From Blastobasis lacticolella (Eukaryota > Arthropoda > Insecta > Lepidoptera > Blastobasidae), in NCBI GenBank assembly GCA_905147135.1, contig LR990053.1, forward strand, positions 13,280,501 to 13,344,500: a DNA stretch of 64,000 nucleotides, given 5' to 3'. Numbering within the stretch: position 1 is the first letter of the stretch; the number at the start of each line of letters is the position of its first letter. The notes under the pieces are model-generated. The model was not told the origin of the DNA, ran no database searches, and saw only the letters and a list, made by a program, of their open reading frames with translations. Positions 46,471 to 57,962 of the stretch are shown here, one piece after another. The position numbers and the translations under genes are program-made.

Positions 46471-46889
46471 TATACAGGCGTCCCAAGACTATGAGACATG
46501 AAGGGAAAGTACCTTAAATATCGTAGATAGGATATTTTGCTGAAAGAAGACTTTAACTTATTTTTAAAAGCTAGTAATACTGCATTCAAAGATATTCTAA
46601 AAATAACTTGCATCGTCTGGAAATCGAACCGGCTTAAATGCGAAAAAAAATCACCACAATTATTATATTTTGTCCATTCTTTTGATTAGCATAATAAAAA
46701 TAGGGGTGATTTTTTTTACATTTAAGCCGGTTCGATTCCCAGACGAAGCAAGTAATTTTTAGAATATCTTTGAATGCAGTATTACTAACTTTTGAAAATA
46801 AGATAAAGTCTTCTTTCAGCAAAATATCCTATCTACGATATTTAAGGTACTTTCCCTTCATGTCTCATAGTCTTGGGAGGCCCTGTATA
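46471..46889. mobile_element. Foldback MITE with about 185-bp arms
   Basis: The left arm 46471-46655 begins TATACAGGCGTCCCAAGACT and the right arm 46705-46889 ends AGTCTTGGGAGGCCCTGTATA; they are reverse complements with few mismatches around a loop of about 49 bases. TA at both ends is consistent with a Tc1/mariner-type TA target duplication. The arms carry GAACCGGCTTAAATG and GGATATTTTGCTGAAAGAAG. No coding capacity. Confidence 0.85.
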
Positions 46890-47169
46890 ACGACAACACC
46901 GCCGCGAATCAATTAAGCCCATATAAATATAGATTGCGAATTAGATTTGAATACAAACTCGCATCATTTGCACGCTATGCATTATTATGGAGCCCATTTC
47001 CTGTTAAGGACTTGTAAATCATTCATTAGCCATTCGATATCCGTTGACAGCGCAATTTGCACTTACGAATAATCATGCTTTATTGTTTTCTTATTACTAT
47101 GTGTGTAACAGTATAATTAGAGGTGGTAGAACTCTGTCAAGCCTTGACGGGTTGGGTACCACCAACATA

Positions 47170-47425
47170 CTTTCATCGCACATGTTTTCGGGTTTATTAC
47201 AACGATTAGTCTTGTTTTTATCTCGATATTTCGACTTTTTTTTATTAATACGGCAAACAAACAGGCATGCGGGCCACCTAACTGGAAGCGGCCACCGCCG
47301 CCTATGGACATCATCAACAACAGCAGCGTCATGGTCACGAGTGGTCTTGGGACCGCGGTAATAAACCCGGTAATATGTGCAATGAAAGTATAGTAAATAA
47401 CCACGAAAGTCTTAAAACCTATACC
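47170..47425. mobile_element. Element F copy with LINE-D inside
   Basis: Left TCGCACATGTTTTCGGGTTT with ATTACAACGATTAGTC and right GCGGTAATAAACCCGGTAAT with ATGTGCAATGAA are inverted relatives, so F has inverted ends. The tail ATAACCACGAAAGTCTTAAA matches 37688-37945. LINE-D (T-run, CAGGCATGCGGGCCACC) fills 47236-47318. Confidence 0.6.
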
Positions 47426-48424
47426 ACCAGTCCTTAAGGATCGTCGAGGTTTTTGATCCTAGTTAAGGATACGTCCAAGGCTAGGATCGCGTGATACTTG
47501 CGCTGACGCTTTTGCCGTCGAATGTAAAAAGCGCGCCGTAGATCTTCGCATGCGTGGGCGCCGCAAAGGAACCATAAATCGACGAGCGCTTGTCGAGATA
47601 TTGCAGAAAGGAAAGAGCAGCGTTATTACCATAGACGGTTTATTTGGACTTATTGCTCAAAGAGTACTGATTACGTACTAGATAAATACTACTACCTACT
47701 GACAATGCTTTCTAATCGTCAACAACTCGTAACTGCTAGTGGTCATGAGTTTTCTGCATCTGAAGGCTTAGGAGTAGCAGCCGAGTTGCGGATTCGAGAT
47801 AACACTCTCAGGTCTAAAAAATCGAGCGACTTGGGAAATTAGAAGGTTGATTGAAATCAACAAGTATGCAACCTGATTTTGAATAATGACGACGTTCATC
47901 TTTTAGCTACTATCATGTTGTATACAGACGGACGTCTTACTTATTCAATCAGTTTTGTCAGTTCAGTCGCTTGCCTTTGCAGACAGAATTTACTCATTTT
48001 CTGATTTTACTTAATTCCGTGCGTCTATTTTTCCTCCCACCTAGAGTTCTAGTCCGTAATTAGCTTGATCTCAATGACAGTTGCAGAGAAAATTGGAAAA
48101 GTTTCTTTAATTCGGACAGGACACCAAACATTATCGAGTAGGCTAGTGTTTAAAATTCACGTAAAGGAAGTAGGTATTTTTTTATATTATAAATTTTTAT
48201 AATGAACGAGCAAGCAAGCTCATGGTTCATCTACGTTTCGTATGTCTGGCATTTAGTGGTCTAGTGTGAGTTCCTATCTAAGTTTATTTTTAAACTTAAG
48301 TTTATTTGCGGCCGCGTGTCTGTTGCACGCATTACTCATCATTACCAAGCTGACTGGATGCGAGAAATGAACCCTTACATGTCAAGAATAGGCGCGTCTA
48401 TGAAAGTATAAGGCCATGACAGGG
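47426..48424. other. Upstream DNA, nothing identified
   Basis: A CpG-richer segment at 47480-47600 has no open frame of note; the remainder is AT-rich. Confidence 0.4.
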
Positions 48425-49020
48425 CCATTAACTTATACCTTTTCTTTGAGAGAGAAAATCTTCGGAAGATACCACGTCACCCGGGGGAATGACGTGGACA
48501 TGTGGGCTTGCCCGAAAATTGATCCTACCCACTAAAACCCCTCTATGTATCCACAGCCGCTTTTTATCGGAACACCACAGGACCTCATAGATAGTTTTCG
48601 CTATGGTGTTCCAGCGTAAACCCAAGCAGTGTTGGGTCAGTCAACACATACAGGAAACGTCCTGATGCACTAGAACGTCTCCCAGTCATGTCAGTCTTGT
48701 CCCCGCTGGTTCCACTAGGAAATAGGAAAGAGACGGTTGTAGCGCCTTCGCCTTGGTTCCTTGCGTCTACATCTGATTACATCAGCGGGTGCATCTTCTT
48801 CCCTGATTCGATCAGCAGCCTCCTTCTGCATCATCACTTCTTCGCCGATGTTGGCCACCGTTTGCTAATTTGCTTTACTATCGAGCATGGCCGTTGTGAC
48901 CGCTGCGAGTGAGATATCTCTGCCGGTGGTTAGGAACGTACGCCGCTCTGAGTCCCAGGCAGCGCACACGTCTTGGGTGTGCTGCGCTGAGTCTTCGGCA
49001 GCCCCGCAGTGGGCCGTTAT
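48425..49020 (-). mobile_element. R1-clade LINE fragment, ORF2 C-terminus and 3' UTR
   Basis: On the minus strand one frame reads HCGAAEDSAQHTQDVCAAWD then SERRTFLTTGRDISLAAVTT, a stop, and further on NIGEEVMMQKEAADRIREED. The Cys-His motif plus AEDSAQHTQDVCAAW and the KEAADRIREED end are the C-terminal zinc-knuckle region of R1-type non-LTR retrotransposons. A 3' UTR with GGGGTTTTAGTGGGTAGG follows, as in R1 relatives. The in-frame stop shows it is dead. Confidence 0.75.
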
Positions 49021-50104
49021 CTTATACCTAGCAATAGCCTTTTCTTAGCTGAGTGTGGTAAATAAATGTCTGACTTGGAATGTAGTACAGAAATGTTGCT
49101 GCCCAAATCTTAGTTATGGATTGTTGATTTGTTAGTAGTAATAGAGGATGGACGGGTGCGCACTTAGAGCGCGGATGGCTTTTGAACGATCCAAATTGGT
49201 GATTGTCCGACGTGTTAATAACAGTATTTCCTTTCTTTAAGTAGTTACGAATCAGAATTTGCTAACACACTTTGGGAAGGTTTACTTCAGAATTAATGGA
49301 AACGAACGAATGAATTGTACGATTTACTTATAGCAATTAATGGAGAGGTAAACAATGTTAGTGTTATTTTAATAGGCCAGTTTCGACAGGCGTTTATGAC
49401 TTGGTCTAATTTTAAACGCAAAATAGTAAAGTTTAGTTTACATGATAATTTTCAGGTAGGCGTCTACAAGTAGGTGATTACATTTACAGTCAAGTTTGCA
49501 CACGATTTGCGACACCTGAACGGTAGTAAACTGGCTAGTGGATTCGTAAAATGTTTACGACTCCTGCAACATAGGAAATGCTTCCATCACTTTAAGGTTG
49601 TTACTGCAAATATAGCGTATATAATTATGAATTTACATTTAGCCATAATTTATATTTTGAAGTTAATGCTTTTTTAATGCTAGTTTAGTTGCCATTAAAT
49701 ATGTGGCGCTTTCGCCTGACCTTATTCTGTTTCTGACTCACCTAGATATACCAGCTCAATGGATGTACCAGCCTCATTAATAGGTGTCGTACATGATGCG
49801 ACGTAGCTGCAGAGTAGCCAGGACCTCAAAATGGGAAGCAACCTTTCCTCGGAGATTGGAAGTCTACGTAAGAATACGTGGAGATTACTGCAAACCAACT
49901 AAGGCGAGGTACAATAAAAAATTCAAAAGAAGACAGTTCCAAGTTTTTTATGATGTTGTTGCAATAATATTTATTGATTAAGGTTATGATTGGCGTACGT
50001 AAAAATCGTAAGGCCTCCCTACGATGGATGGATGCAAAAGATACAAAGATATTATCTGGGAGAACGTCCTACTGCTGAGAATATTTTCTTACACTTAAAC
50101 AGCA
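49021..50104. other. Upstream DNA, nothing identified
   Basis: Short frames (49474-49677, 49784-49981, forward) have no domain or splice support. Confidence 0.4.
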
Positions 50105-50275
50105 GAGTCCAAGACAGCGAGCTCCCAGCGCCAGGAAGTGCCCCTTTGGGGCGTGAAGTCTTTGGTCTATAACTTGGGGTTCTTCCAAAGACAAGTCTAC
50201 AGGTACCTCAAAGTCCGGCACCGCATCCGCTTAGGTTGCTGATGACGATAGTGGCTGCCTTTCGTCTGTCCGCGT
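50105..50275 (+). mobile_element. LINE-H fragment
   Basis: A frame gives LPAPGSAPLGREVFGL and a stop, then AACTTGGGGTTCTTCCAAAG, GTACCTCAAAGTCCGGCACC and GCATCCGCTTAGGTTGCTGA, shared in part with 33103-33205. Probably the end of a LINE ORF2 and its 3' UTR. Confidence 0.45.
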
Positions 50276-50298
50276 GCCTCTCTATCTTTACATAGTAC

Positions 50299-50495
50299 GA
50301 GTATAAAACAAAGTCGCTTCCTATCGTCTGTATCTATATATGTACCTATGTATGCTTAGATCTTTTAAACTACACAATCGATTTTAATGCGGTCTAACAA
50401 TAGATAGAGTGACTCCAGAAGGTTTATTAGCAAGAAACAAGGCTAGGTAGGGGTAAAGTAGGTGTACGCGAACGAAGTTGCGCCGGGTCCACTAG
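50299..50495 (+). mobile_element. Helitron-C copy
   Basis: GTATAAAACAAAGTCGCTTCC, CTTAGATCTTTTAAACTACA, GGTAGGGGTAAAGTAGGTGT and the end CGCCGGGTCCACTAG followed by T. Confidence 0.65.
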
Positions 50496-50804
50496 TAGTC
50501 AATAAACAGAAATTACCGTGCGTTCGCGGCGCCGGATTCGCAAGCCCGCTGCCGGTGGCCACTGCTCGTAAACCAGCCGTTCCTTGGAACCGCACACGTA
50601 AACTGGCGTGCAATAGACCGCGTCAAAGCAAAGCTCCGTGATTAATCAATGGACGTAATCGATCGCAACTAACCTCTAGATATTGCCTACTACTGGTTGC
50701 CTCAGGCATATGTTTGAAGATGTTTTGTCGTGCAGATCAATGTCAATCCACTTGAAGTAGTTTTTTTCCAGTTGCAATACTGGCTTTGCTCCTGGTGACA
50801 TATG

Positions 50805-50912
50805 TGGGAAATTGGTAATACCTCTGGTGTTGCTGGTGTCCATAGGCGGTGGCAACTACTTTCCATCAGGTGGCCCGCTCGCCTGTTATTTGCCGTATAA
50901 CATAAAAAATGT
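50805..50912 (+). mobile_element. LINE-D 3' UTR fragment
   Basis: ACCTCTGGTGTTGCTGGTGT with CCATAGGCGGTGGCAAC, TTTCCATCAGGTGGCCCGCT and an ATAACATAAAAAATG end. Confidence 0.6.
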
Positions 50913-51100
50913 CTCATTAATAAAAAATATATCTGTAACTTTAATTAAAGTAAAAAAGGGGCACTATACACAGGTACTCTTTGGCAAAAGGGCTGGTCGA
51001 GACTATAGTTCCACTCGCTACGATCCCCACTTGCTTGGCCACACATCCATAAAGAGTATGCGCAAACTTCACACCACCAGCGGCTGAAGATCGCCATTCA

Positions 51101-51348
51101 ATCATTATCACAGTCCACCGAAGAGCTAAAGGCCTTTCCCACGAAAGGGGAGGTCATTGCCATAGTCTCCATGCTTGACCGGCGGGTTGGAGATCGCAGT
51201 GTTATAAATATAATAATGGAAAACGCTGCTGCCCATTTTCCAGCCTACGGGGACTAGATCTTTTGCTTCGAAAACATTAGTCGCCTTGTACGACATCCAC
51301 GAGTGTAAGGGGTTGGTGCTATTCCACTCTGCCGGACACCACACGGCC
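51101..51348 (-). mobile_element. LINE-K 3' end
   Basis: TTTCCCACGAAAGGGGAGGT, GGCGGGTTGGAGATCGCAGT and CTCTGCCGGACACCACACGG, the reverse of 13581-13831. CCATTCAAT (51094) and CCACTCAAT (51347) may be the target duplication, one mismatch apart. Confidence 0.6.
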
Positions 51349-52159
51349 ACTCAATAGGGCTAGGCAAATACGCACCACGTGCTACGAGTACGGCACTCGT
51401 GGGCAAGGTAAACATTTCCTTATTGACAGCCAAGTTCCCGGGAGCCATGAACAGAGGCGTTTTACGGGCTTCGGTGCGCTGGCGCAACGAGCATTAGGCT
51501 ATTGCGAGACAGTGTAAACAAATTGTAAACAAAATAAATGTAGGCACGGCGGATTTTGTATGTGAAGGGTTATTAGATTGATCAATTGCTGAACAGAGAT
51601 ATTTCTTACTACCAAACTATAGGCCACTCTTCGACCTTTTAATCGATTGTGGTCGGTGGTAGGAATTTCGGAACATACCTTTAAATGTGTGATAATAACA
51701 GCTATAGTTTAAAACATTATGTTATATCGATTGCGTTGCGTGTTTTTTTCTTTAAGCCATTATGCATCATACGGCACGACGTTAAACTGAACCAATTATT
51801 TTATTATGCGGTTGCTTACACCTTGCTGGACCGGCAAAGCCACGAACCCCACCGCAAAACTGCAATTTAGCCACGATCTAATAGCAGCGTACATGTTAGC
51901 TATGTCACATCGGTTCCCAGATCACCTGTCCAACTAAAGAACAAGGTAAGTAGCCCAGTCGCAGTTTACGCAACCGCCGCGCCGGCCGTGGCTGCCTGTG
52001 TTTACCTTCTCAATTAGTCTATTGACTCCCCGTACACTTTTACTTCGCACTGCACTACGAACACTTTCCAGAGAATATCGGCGTCTCCGATTATATCGGA
52101 TTGTCGGATGCCTAAATCAATATACTTGACACTTTTAACAGATATTCACGTTCGATTTC
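51349..52159. other. Upstream DNA, nothing identified
   Basis: No repeat or gene is recognised; a small CpG-rich patch lies at 51970-51995 (GCAACCGCCGCGCCGGCCGT). Confidence 0.4.
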
Positions 52160-52311
52160 GTGACCCGTTCCCGTGGGAACCTCATGAATTTCTATGCTTG
52201 ACTATAACTGACAAATTTCATTAAAATCGATTGAGATATTTTTGCATGAAGAAGTAACAGACATCCATTCAAACATCATTACAAAGTTTTACATTTATAT
52301 TATTAGTAGGA
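52160..52311 (-). mobile_element. Lep1-like Helitron 5' fragment
   Basis: On the minus strand it starts TCCTACTAATAATATAAATG preceded by A. Plus-strand text CTGACAAATTTCATTAAAAT with AGAAGTAACAGACATCCATT and CCGTGGGAACCTCATGAATT is characteristic of this family. The 3' terminus is missing. Confidence 0.65.
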
Positions 52312-54063
52312 TAGTAGGATTGTAACACGAAGTGGGCGTTTTCTGTAGGGAGTGAATGGATGTGAAATGTACAAAGTCATTATGCGTGGAAGGTGTGAGG
52401 TGAAGCCTATGTCCAGCATTGCACGTCCATTTGCGCATGTTTTAGTGCAATGTTTGGTTATGGTTAGGTATGGGAACACACAACAGGCCCTTTAAAAGGT
52501 GAACTATAATCTGTTGAGGTTGGGACAACTTGCTCGGGCGAAGCTTTCTGTCTTTCGTCCAACGGTGATCTAGGCTATTGGTGATGGACCGAAGTTTGAA
52601 GAGTGAAACTTTTTTTCATTTTAACTAAAAGAATCAGTTGAAAAGTAATTATTTTTGTTAGTACTTAACTTCCACACCACATTATCAACCGTGCTTAAAA
52701 TTAAGGCTTATACACTCAACTAAGACTATCTTGTACAGAATGATCTGTAATTAAAAGAGTGCCGACAGTTACTACAACAATTAGCAAATTGTAGGTACGA
52801 AGTCGGGTAGAGATGACTCTTTTTATTTGTAGATAATAATGACCCGAAACATGTTAACTGTATGACCTCAAGAGGATGTTATTGTTCCATTTATCTAAAT
52901 ATAAAATATTTTATGTAAGTTTTTATTGCAAATAAGTAGTCAAATTACAAGGAATTACTTATGATAATCGTGTAGGTATTTTGTCGTTAAACATGAATGA
53001 ATTTAAACACGAGTACCTACATATGCAGGCAGATTTATCTGCAAACAGTTCACCTAAGTACCAATATCAAAATAATGAATGAAAAGGAAATTGTAGTCTG
53101 TAAAGGAAATGCAATAGGTATATTAGATGATATTTATCATTCCAAAGCCATCAGCAATGGGATTTTTTATATATAATTTGATTATCCAGGCATTTGACCG
53201 CCACCTCACCTGGTGGTAAGTGACGATGCGGCCGATGATGGAGCATCAACCTATGCACTCTGGCCTAGAAGGCGTCTAGATAATAATGATTAGGGTTCCC
53301 TAGGGTGTGTTAACACTCGCGGGCATATAATCTCTTACGTCACACGCGTCAGACGTCATAAGATGGCTTCAAATAGTTGGAGTTGATTGACTTTTTCTTT
53401 TGAAAGTTATCTCCGTGGACTGCTAATTTATCGTAATTTTACAGTCATAACAGGGCATGTTTTCGAACCGATATGGAAATTCTGCGTCTAGATAGCCTCT
53501 GACCGGACCGCCCGCGCATTTTGCGCATGCCAAGAAATGCATTTTTATTAGGCACAACGAGAGACTGGAGCCATTTTATTGCATATTTTTATTGACCATA
53601 AATCTCAATTTAAATTACAGTTCTTCTAAATATAGTCTGAAACATCAATCATAACATTCAAGTGTTTTATGCGCCCTCACTTTTTATTAGGGGTTGATGA
53701 CATTCTGCGTCTCAATTGTTTAAATAAAAAAATATATCTATTGTTATTAGTAGACGTTTGACGATCTCTGACAAAATGTTATAATTTTTGCAAATTGACG
53801 ACAACACCTAAATAAGGACGCTAAAAGCCGATTTGATTATGTTTCGGTAATCAAAATTGAATCAAGCCAAGGTTGAGTGGCTACTGAACCCAACTCGACG
53901 ATAATGCCATGCGACAGAGGCCCTCGTAAACGGCCGATGGCACTTACTGTGTTTCCAACGATTCTAAGAAGGTCAGAGGCCTACGGCGCGTACGGTTTGC
54001 TAAAGATGCGAATGGTCATACTATCACACAAAATCCTTTCATTTCCACAAAAGGTCAATCTGA
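52312..54063. other. Upstream DNA, one weak repeat
   Basis: 53198-53275 (CCGCCACCTCACCTGGTGGT, AAGTGACGATGCGGCC) resembles a lepidopteran LINE tail but is too short to assign. Nothing else is recognised. Confidence 0.35.
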
Positions 54064-54173
54064 TCTACCAAATCCTGGACCATGGTCCGGGACAACACAA
54101 ACCGGGACGTAAACGCTTAGATAACCATTACACCAAAAGAAAACAGCGAATGCTTTTTTTTTTTTTTTTTTTT
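54064..54173 (+). mobile_element. SINE A 3' end with 20-base T tail
   Basis: AAATCCTGGACCATGGTCCG with ACAACACAAACCGGGACGTA and AACGC matches the end of SINE A read forward. After about 50 bases a run of 20 T follows (54154-54173), echoing the T tail of the full copy at 29129-29493. Confidence 0.55.
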
Positions 54174-55920
54174 ATTATTATTTTTACATTTTCTATAAAC
54201 ACTTATACTACTACAATTACGTAAAAATCAAGGAGGTTTGCTCTAGCCCAAGGTTCGTTTGGTCTCCCATTATGCGCGCGCGCACGGATATCGCGTTGTT
54301 TGCACGTCCACAAAGGGACTGCGGGCCCAGCAGTAAACCGTTTACGAGCGAGACCGCGACCAGCGGGAATAAAAATCGCACGGCAACAGCTGATGCACGA
54401 ATCGTGGATGCGGTAAATGCGATATTAGAATAATAATAAAATAATACCTATAATATACGGGGTGCTAATCCGCTCCTGAGACTGTTCACCCTCTCAGACC
54501 TTGGTCACCCACGTCTCGTTTGACGGATATTTTTATTGTAGGTATCGTTAGATTTTGTGCGGAATCTTTAATTTAACCAAGTAGTTGGGGGGTATTATTT
54601 TGTTGGTATCAGTAGATTTTATCGAAAACTGTAATTACTTTCGAATTACTCATCTCAAGGTATTAAAAACATATATTCGTCAATGAGAAATCTCTCGAAA
54701 AACCATAAGCTTTTAAAAAATATCAGCTAAATATCTCAATGGTGTTGCCAACATTGTTATAAAAATACAAAATTTTATAGTATTGATTGGAGTGGTGGAC
54801 GTATTATGTTAGAGCATGCAGTTCTCCCATGGGTATCTTTCCTCGTTAACCAGTCGATTGCATTATAACACAACAGCCTAGTAGCACTTATCCAGTCACG
54901 ACCCACTCGATCACATTATTATTTTTCCATCGCTGCACCAAGCTATGTAATGACCGGCTATTTGCCAGTGTTTGGATGTGTAGCAGTGTTATTTTGCCGC
55001 CCGGAGGCATAATCAAGCTCTTTTCATCATTTGCAGTAATGGTACACTGATAAATTGCAGTGTAATTTTGACTAGAATAGATCTAAATATGAGTCTAGAG
55101 TATTACGGTGAGTATTACCTAGATGTACCTATGTTTAGTGCAAGGATCTTTCCAACTTTCCATAAGCCTAATTTATAGGAAAATATGTTATCTATATACG
55201 TTGGAAGAAGATTCACTAGGTACTTTCAATATCCCACTATAGAAAACGTAAGCGGAAAGAGAAATTTAATAGACCAAAAGTCGGGCCATGCACGACTTAC
55301 GTACGTCAGTTACCTAGTTACGAATTAGGATATTCACTTCCCCGTGTAGGTAATTTCATAAAAACATCTATCACTCTCTCGTCATGCAAAACATATCCCA
55401 GCTCACGCGACCCGCCTCCAAAGCAGGTCGCCGAGAAAGTTTATTGGTTCCGTGGCATCGTGAATCTATTTGTAACCCGTGGGTGTCAGTGCGATAGCGA
55501 CCAAGTTCATGGAAATCGGACGAGGAACATTGCTCTATCTACCTATGTATGCAGGAATCTAAAGCTGTGTAGTGTGATGCCACGCTCGCCAGCCGCTGCC
55601 AGAATTGGGCCAATATGCCAGACGGGAATTAAAGGTGAATGGACAGAGCTTTTTCGGGCTATGGGAAGTCTGGCCGCTGATTTAGATTGATAGGATTAAA
55701 AATATATTCTGTACGCGTTGTCGGTGAGTGAATATGACATGCTGATCGCGATGCTACACGACGTGAATGAGGTCACAAAATATGATGGTCCATTCTACAT
55801 TACCGAGTTCGATTAAATATAGAAAGGGGAGAGTTTGACTGTTCAAGGAGTACCAACTCCTTCCACAACTCCCTACTGTTTTAGGGGAGGTTTCAGAGGA
55901 GAAAGTAACATTTTATTTAT
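54174..55920. other. Upstream DNA with a CpG-rich patch
   Basis: 54265-54420 is CpG-rich (TATGCGCGCGCGCACGGATA, AGCGAGACCGCGACCAGCG) without an open frame, and may be regulatory. The open frame 55460-55690 (forward, 76 codons) is unsupported. Confidence 0.35.
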
Positions 55921-55925
55921 AAAAT

Positions 55926-56430
55926 CCAGCTGGGCCCGGGGTGCGCCTTGACCATGATCCAGAACTTCGCAGTACAGATAAATACAGTGGGGCTATTGCC
56001 ACCTGACCTCCGTAACCCTGCTACCAGGGGAACCTGACCAGATTGGATCATGGTATGGTTGCCTGCTATCTTACGACCGACGATGTTTGACGACCTGAGT
56101 GGTTTAGTTGGTTAACATGCCGATCGCCACGCAGAGATCCCGGCTTCGATTCCCGGCCGAGCAGAAATTGAAATGATGAAATTAGTTTATGTTACGGGTC
56201 TGGGGGTAGTATGTATAATAAGCATGTAATCAGTTATTAAAAACCCATAACATAAGCTTTGCTAACTTTGGGGCTAGATGGCACTGTGTGAATTTGTCCA
56301 AGCATATTTAATGTGCAGGTTTCATCACGATGTTTTGCCTCACCGCAAGAGCATCGGTTAGCATTCAACTAATGTACATAACTCAGAAAGGAGTTAGTGG
56401 TACATGGCGGCAGTGGGATTCGAACCTGGC
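55926..56430 (-). mobile_element. SINE A copy split by SINE S2
   Basis: The left part GGGCCCGGGGTGCGCCTTGA to AACCTGACCAGATTGGATCA and right part AATGTGCAGGTTTCATCACG to GGGATTCGAACCTGG are contiguous in the copy at 29129-29493. S2 (56066-56310) separates them. The tRNA-like head is cut short after the B box. Confidence 0.7.
56066..56310 (+). mobile_element. tRNA-headed SINE S2 inside SINE A
   Basis: The head has an A box GTGGTTTAGTTGGTTAAC and B box GGCTTCGATTCCC, then the body GTTACGGGTCTGGGGGTA and tail TTGGGGCTAGATGGCACTGT, shared with 2140-2311 and 28201-28268. This copy shows that S2 is tRNA-derived. Confidence 0.7.
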
Positions 56431-56994
56431 TCGAAAAAAGTTTCGAAACTAAATTTTTTAACTAAATTTATACTACAAACTAAATATTGATTATTATTTC
56501 GCTGAGACTGGTTGATACTTTGGAGCCGAATATATATTTTAAACATAAATATGAATTTTCGGGAAATTTATCTACATTTTCGATAAAGTAAACCGCATCC
56601 GAAATTGGGATCGGCAGCACTCACTGGTCTGTTTACAGGTCAGGCCAGAAACGTCACGAACTTATCATTATTTTGCCTTGGTTACGGGTTGGTTGTGATA
56701 TTTTGGCTTGTAAGCTTGGCTGGTACGCGTATCGTGTAAGTAATGTAGCTCCGAATTTCAGTTGTAGTCACGTCCGACCCGATTACGACTTAGTCGGCTA
56801 GCCTGTGCCGGAGCAACACGGATTTATGGCGAACTTATTGGGGACACCGATATTGGGTCACATTCAAAGAGATGACGTGAAATATGATCTGGTTCGCGTC
56901 ACTATTTCTAACTGGATGGACGCCTTTGCGGTCTTCTTGGACCTTCATTTTCTCATTTTGCTATTTCAAAATTGCAGTAGCTACTATCTTACCT
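56431..56994. other. Upstream DNA, nothing identified
   Basis: A short forward frame (56805-57014) has no domain. Confidence 0.4.
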
Positions 56995-57180
56995 ATCATC
57001 ATCACTGCACATAACAGTTCACTACAGGACTTAGGGCCTCTCCCACGAAATGGGAGGTTTTGACCGTTTCCCATTCTACGGAGACTGTAGGTCTTTTGCC
57101 TCGTAAACATTAGTCGCCTTGTACACACCCACGAGTGTAAGGGGTTGGAGCTATTCTACTCCGCCGGACACCACACCGCC
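56995..57180 (-). mobile_element. LINE-K 3' end, internally deleted
   Basis: CACTACAGGACTTAGGGCCT with CTCCCACGAAATGGGAGG at the left and CTCCGCCGGACACCACACCG at the right; the central CAGGCGGGTTGGAGATC part is missing. Confidence 0.6.
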
Positions 57181-57540
57181 AATGCAATTTTACCTTATAA
57201 TCATTATATTATAGCAGTTCGTTAATCGATAAATTAATGAAAATAGAAAATAACTAAGATTAACTACGTTATAATCAAAGTTAATATAACTTCAGTCAAA
57301 ATATAGCCCATGTCATGTCGCGTGTCGAAGTGATTAATCAGTAATTATTCATAGCTACTAGTCGTGAAACTAATTACACGCCTCGCCTGATTAATACAGA
57401 ACAATTTATCAAATGAAACGCTCATCAGTCTCAATTCCCACGCGTGCATTATATGACAAATGCGATCAATTTCAATATAGATTTTGTGTTTTAGTATCAT
57501 TATTTTCAGGATGAAGAAAATGTGGAGAAAGACGGCTTAC

Positions 57541-57765
57541 GAAAGGTGTCTATCGTGCTGAAGTGAATGGAAGGGTCGGTAGAGGGCGAGAAGAACATAA
57601 TATACTGATTAAATCCTTTTCTAAAAAGGGCAGGTCTGACAAGAAATCTGACAGGAAATGTATGACAAGATGTATGAATGTGGAAGAGGCAAAAGAGGTG
57701 TGTCAGGATCGCAGCTTGTGGCACTCGATAGTCTCTATGGGAAATATAGGGATACAAGCGTGAGT
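57541..57765 (+). mobile_element. Probable LINE C-terminal fragment
   Basis: The frame includes KSDRKCMTRCMNVEEAKEVC, then QDRSLWHSIVS, resembling the C-terminus (MNV-EAK-VC-DR--W-SIVS) of a lepidopteran retroelement polymerase. Recognised from memory of that motif; the rest is not assignable. Confidence 0.45.
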
Positions 57766-57789
57766 ATGTATGTGTAAGAAAACGTCCGT

Positions 57790-57848
57790 TTCGCAAACTC
57801 ATATCGTTTATTTGGGTTGATGTGTAATAAACTTGAGTTTGCGAAACA
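57790..57848. repeat. 14-bp inverted repeat
   Basis: TTTCGCAAACTCA near the left is answered by TGAGTTTGCGAAA at the right, loop about 33 bases. It lies directly between the LINE fragment and element E. Confidence 0.6.
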
Positions 57849-57871
57849 GATCAAAGAGTTAAGCGTGTCTC

Positions 57872-57962
57872 GAGTTGCAAATTCAGGGTGTAATGAACGA
57901 ACGGTGGAGTTCTCCTATAACCAAGGAATACATTGTGATCAATTAGGGTCATACAAACTGCG
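57872..57962. repeat. Element E copy 1
   Basis: GAGTTGCAAATTC, ATGAACGAACGGTGGAG and TTGTGATCAATTAGGGTCAT recur at 61112-61192. Unclassified interspersed repeat. Confidence 0.5.

Noticed and set aside
52388..52430. AAGCCTATGTCCAGCATTGC, resembling a LINE tail
   Set aside because: Too short and no GAT tail follows; not enough to call a copy.
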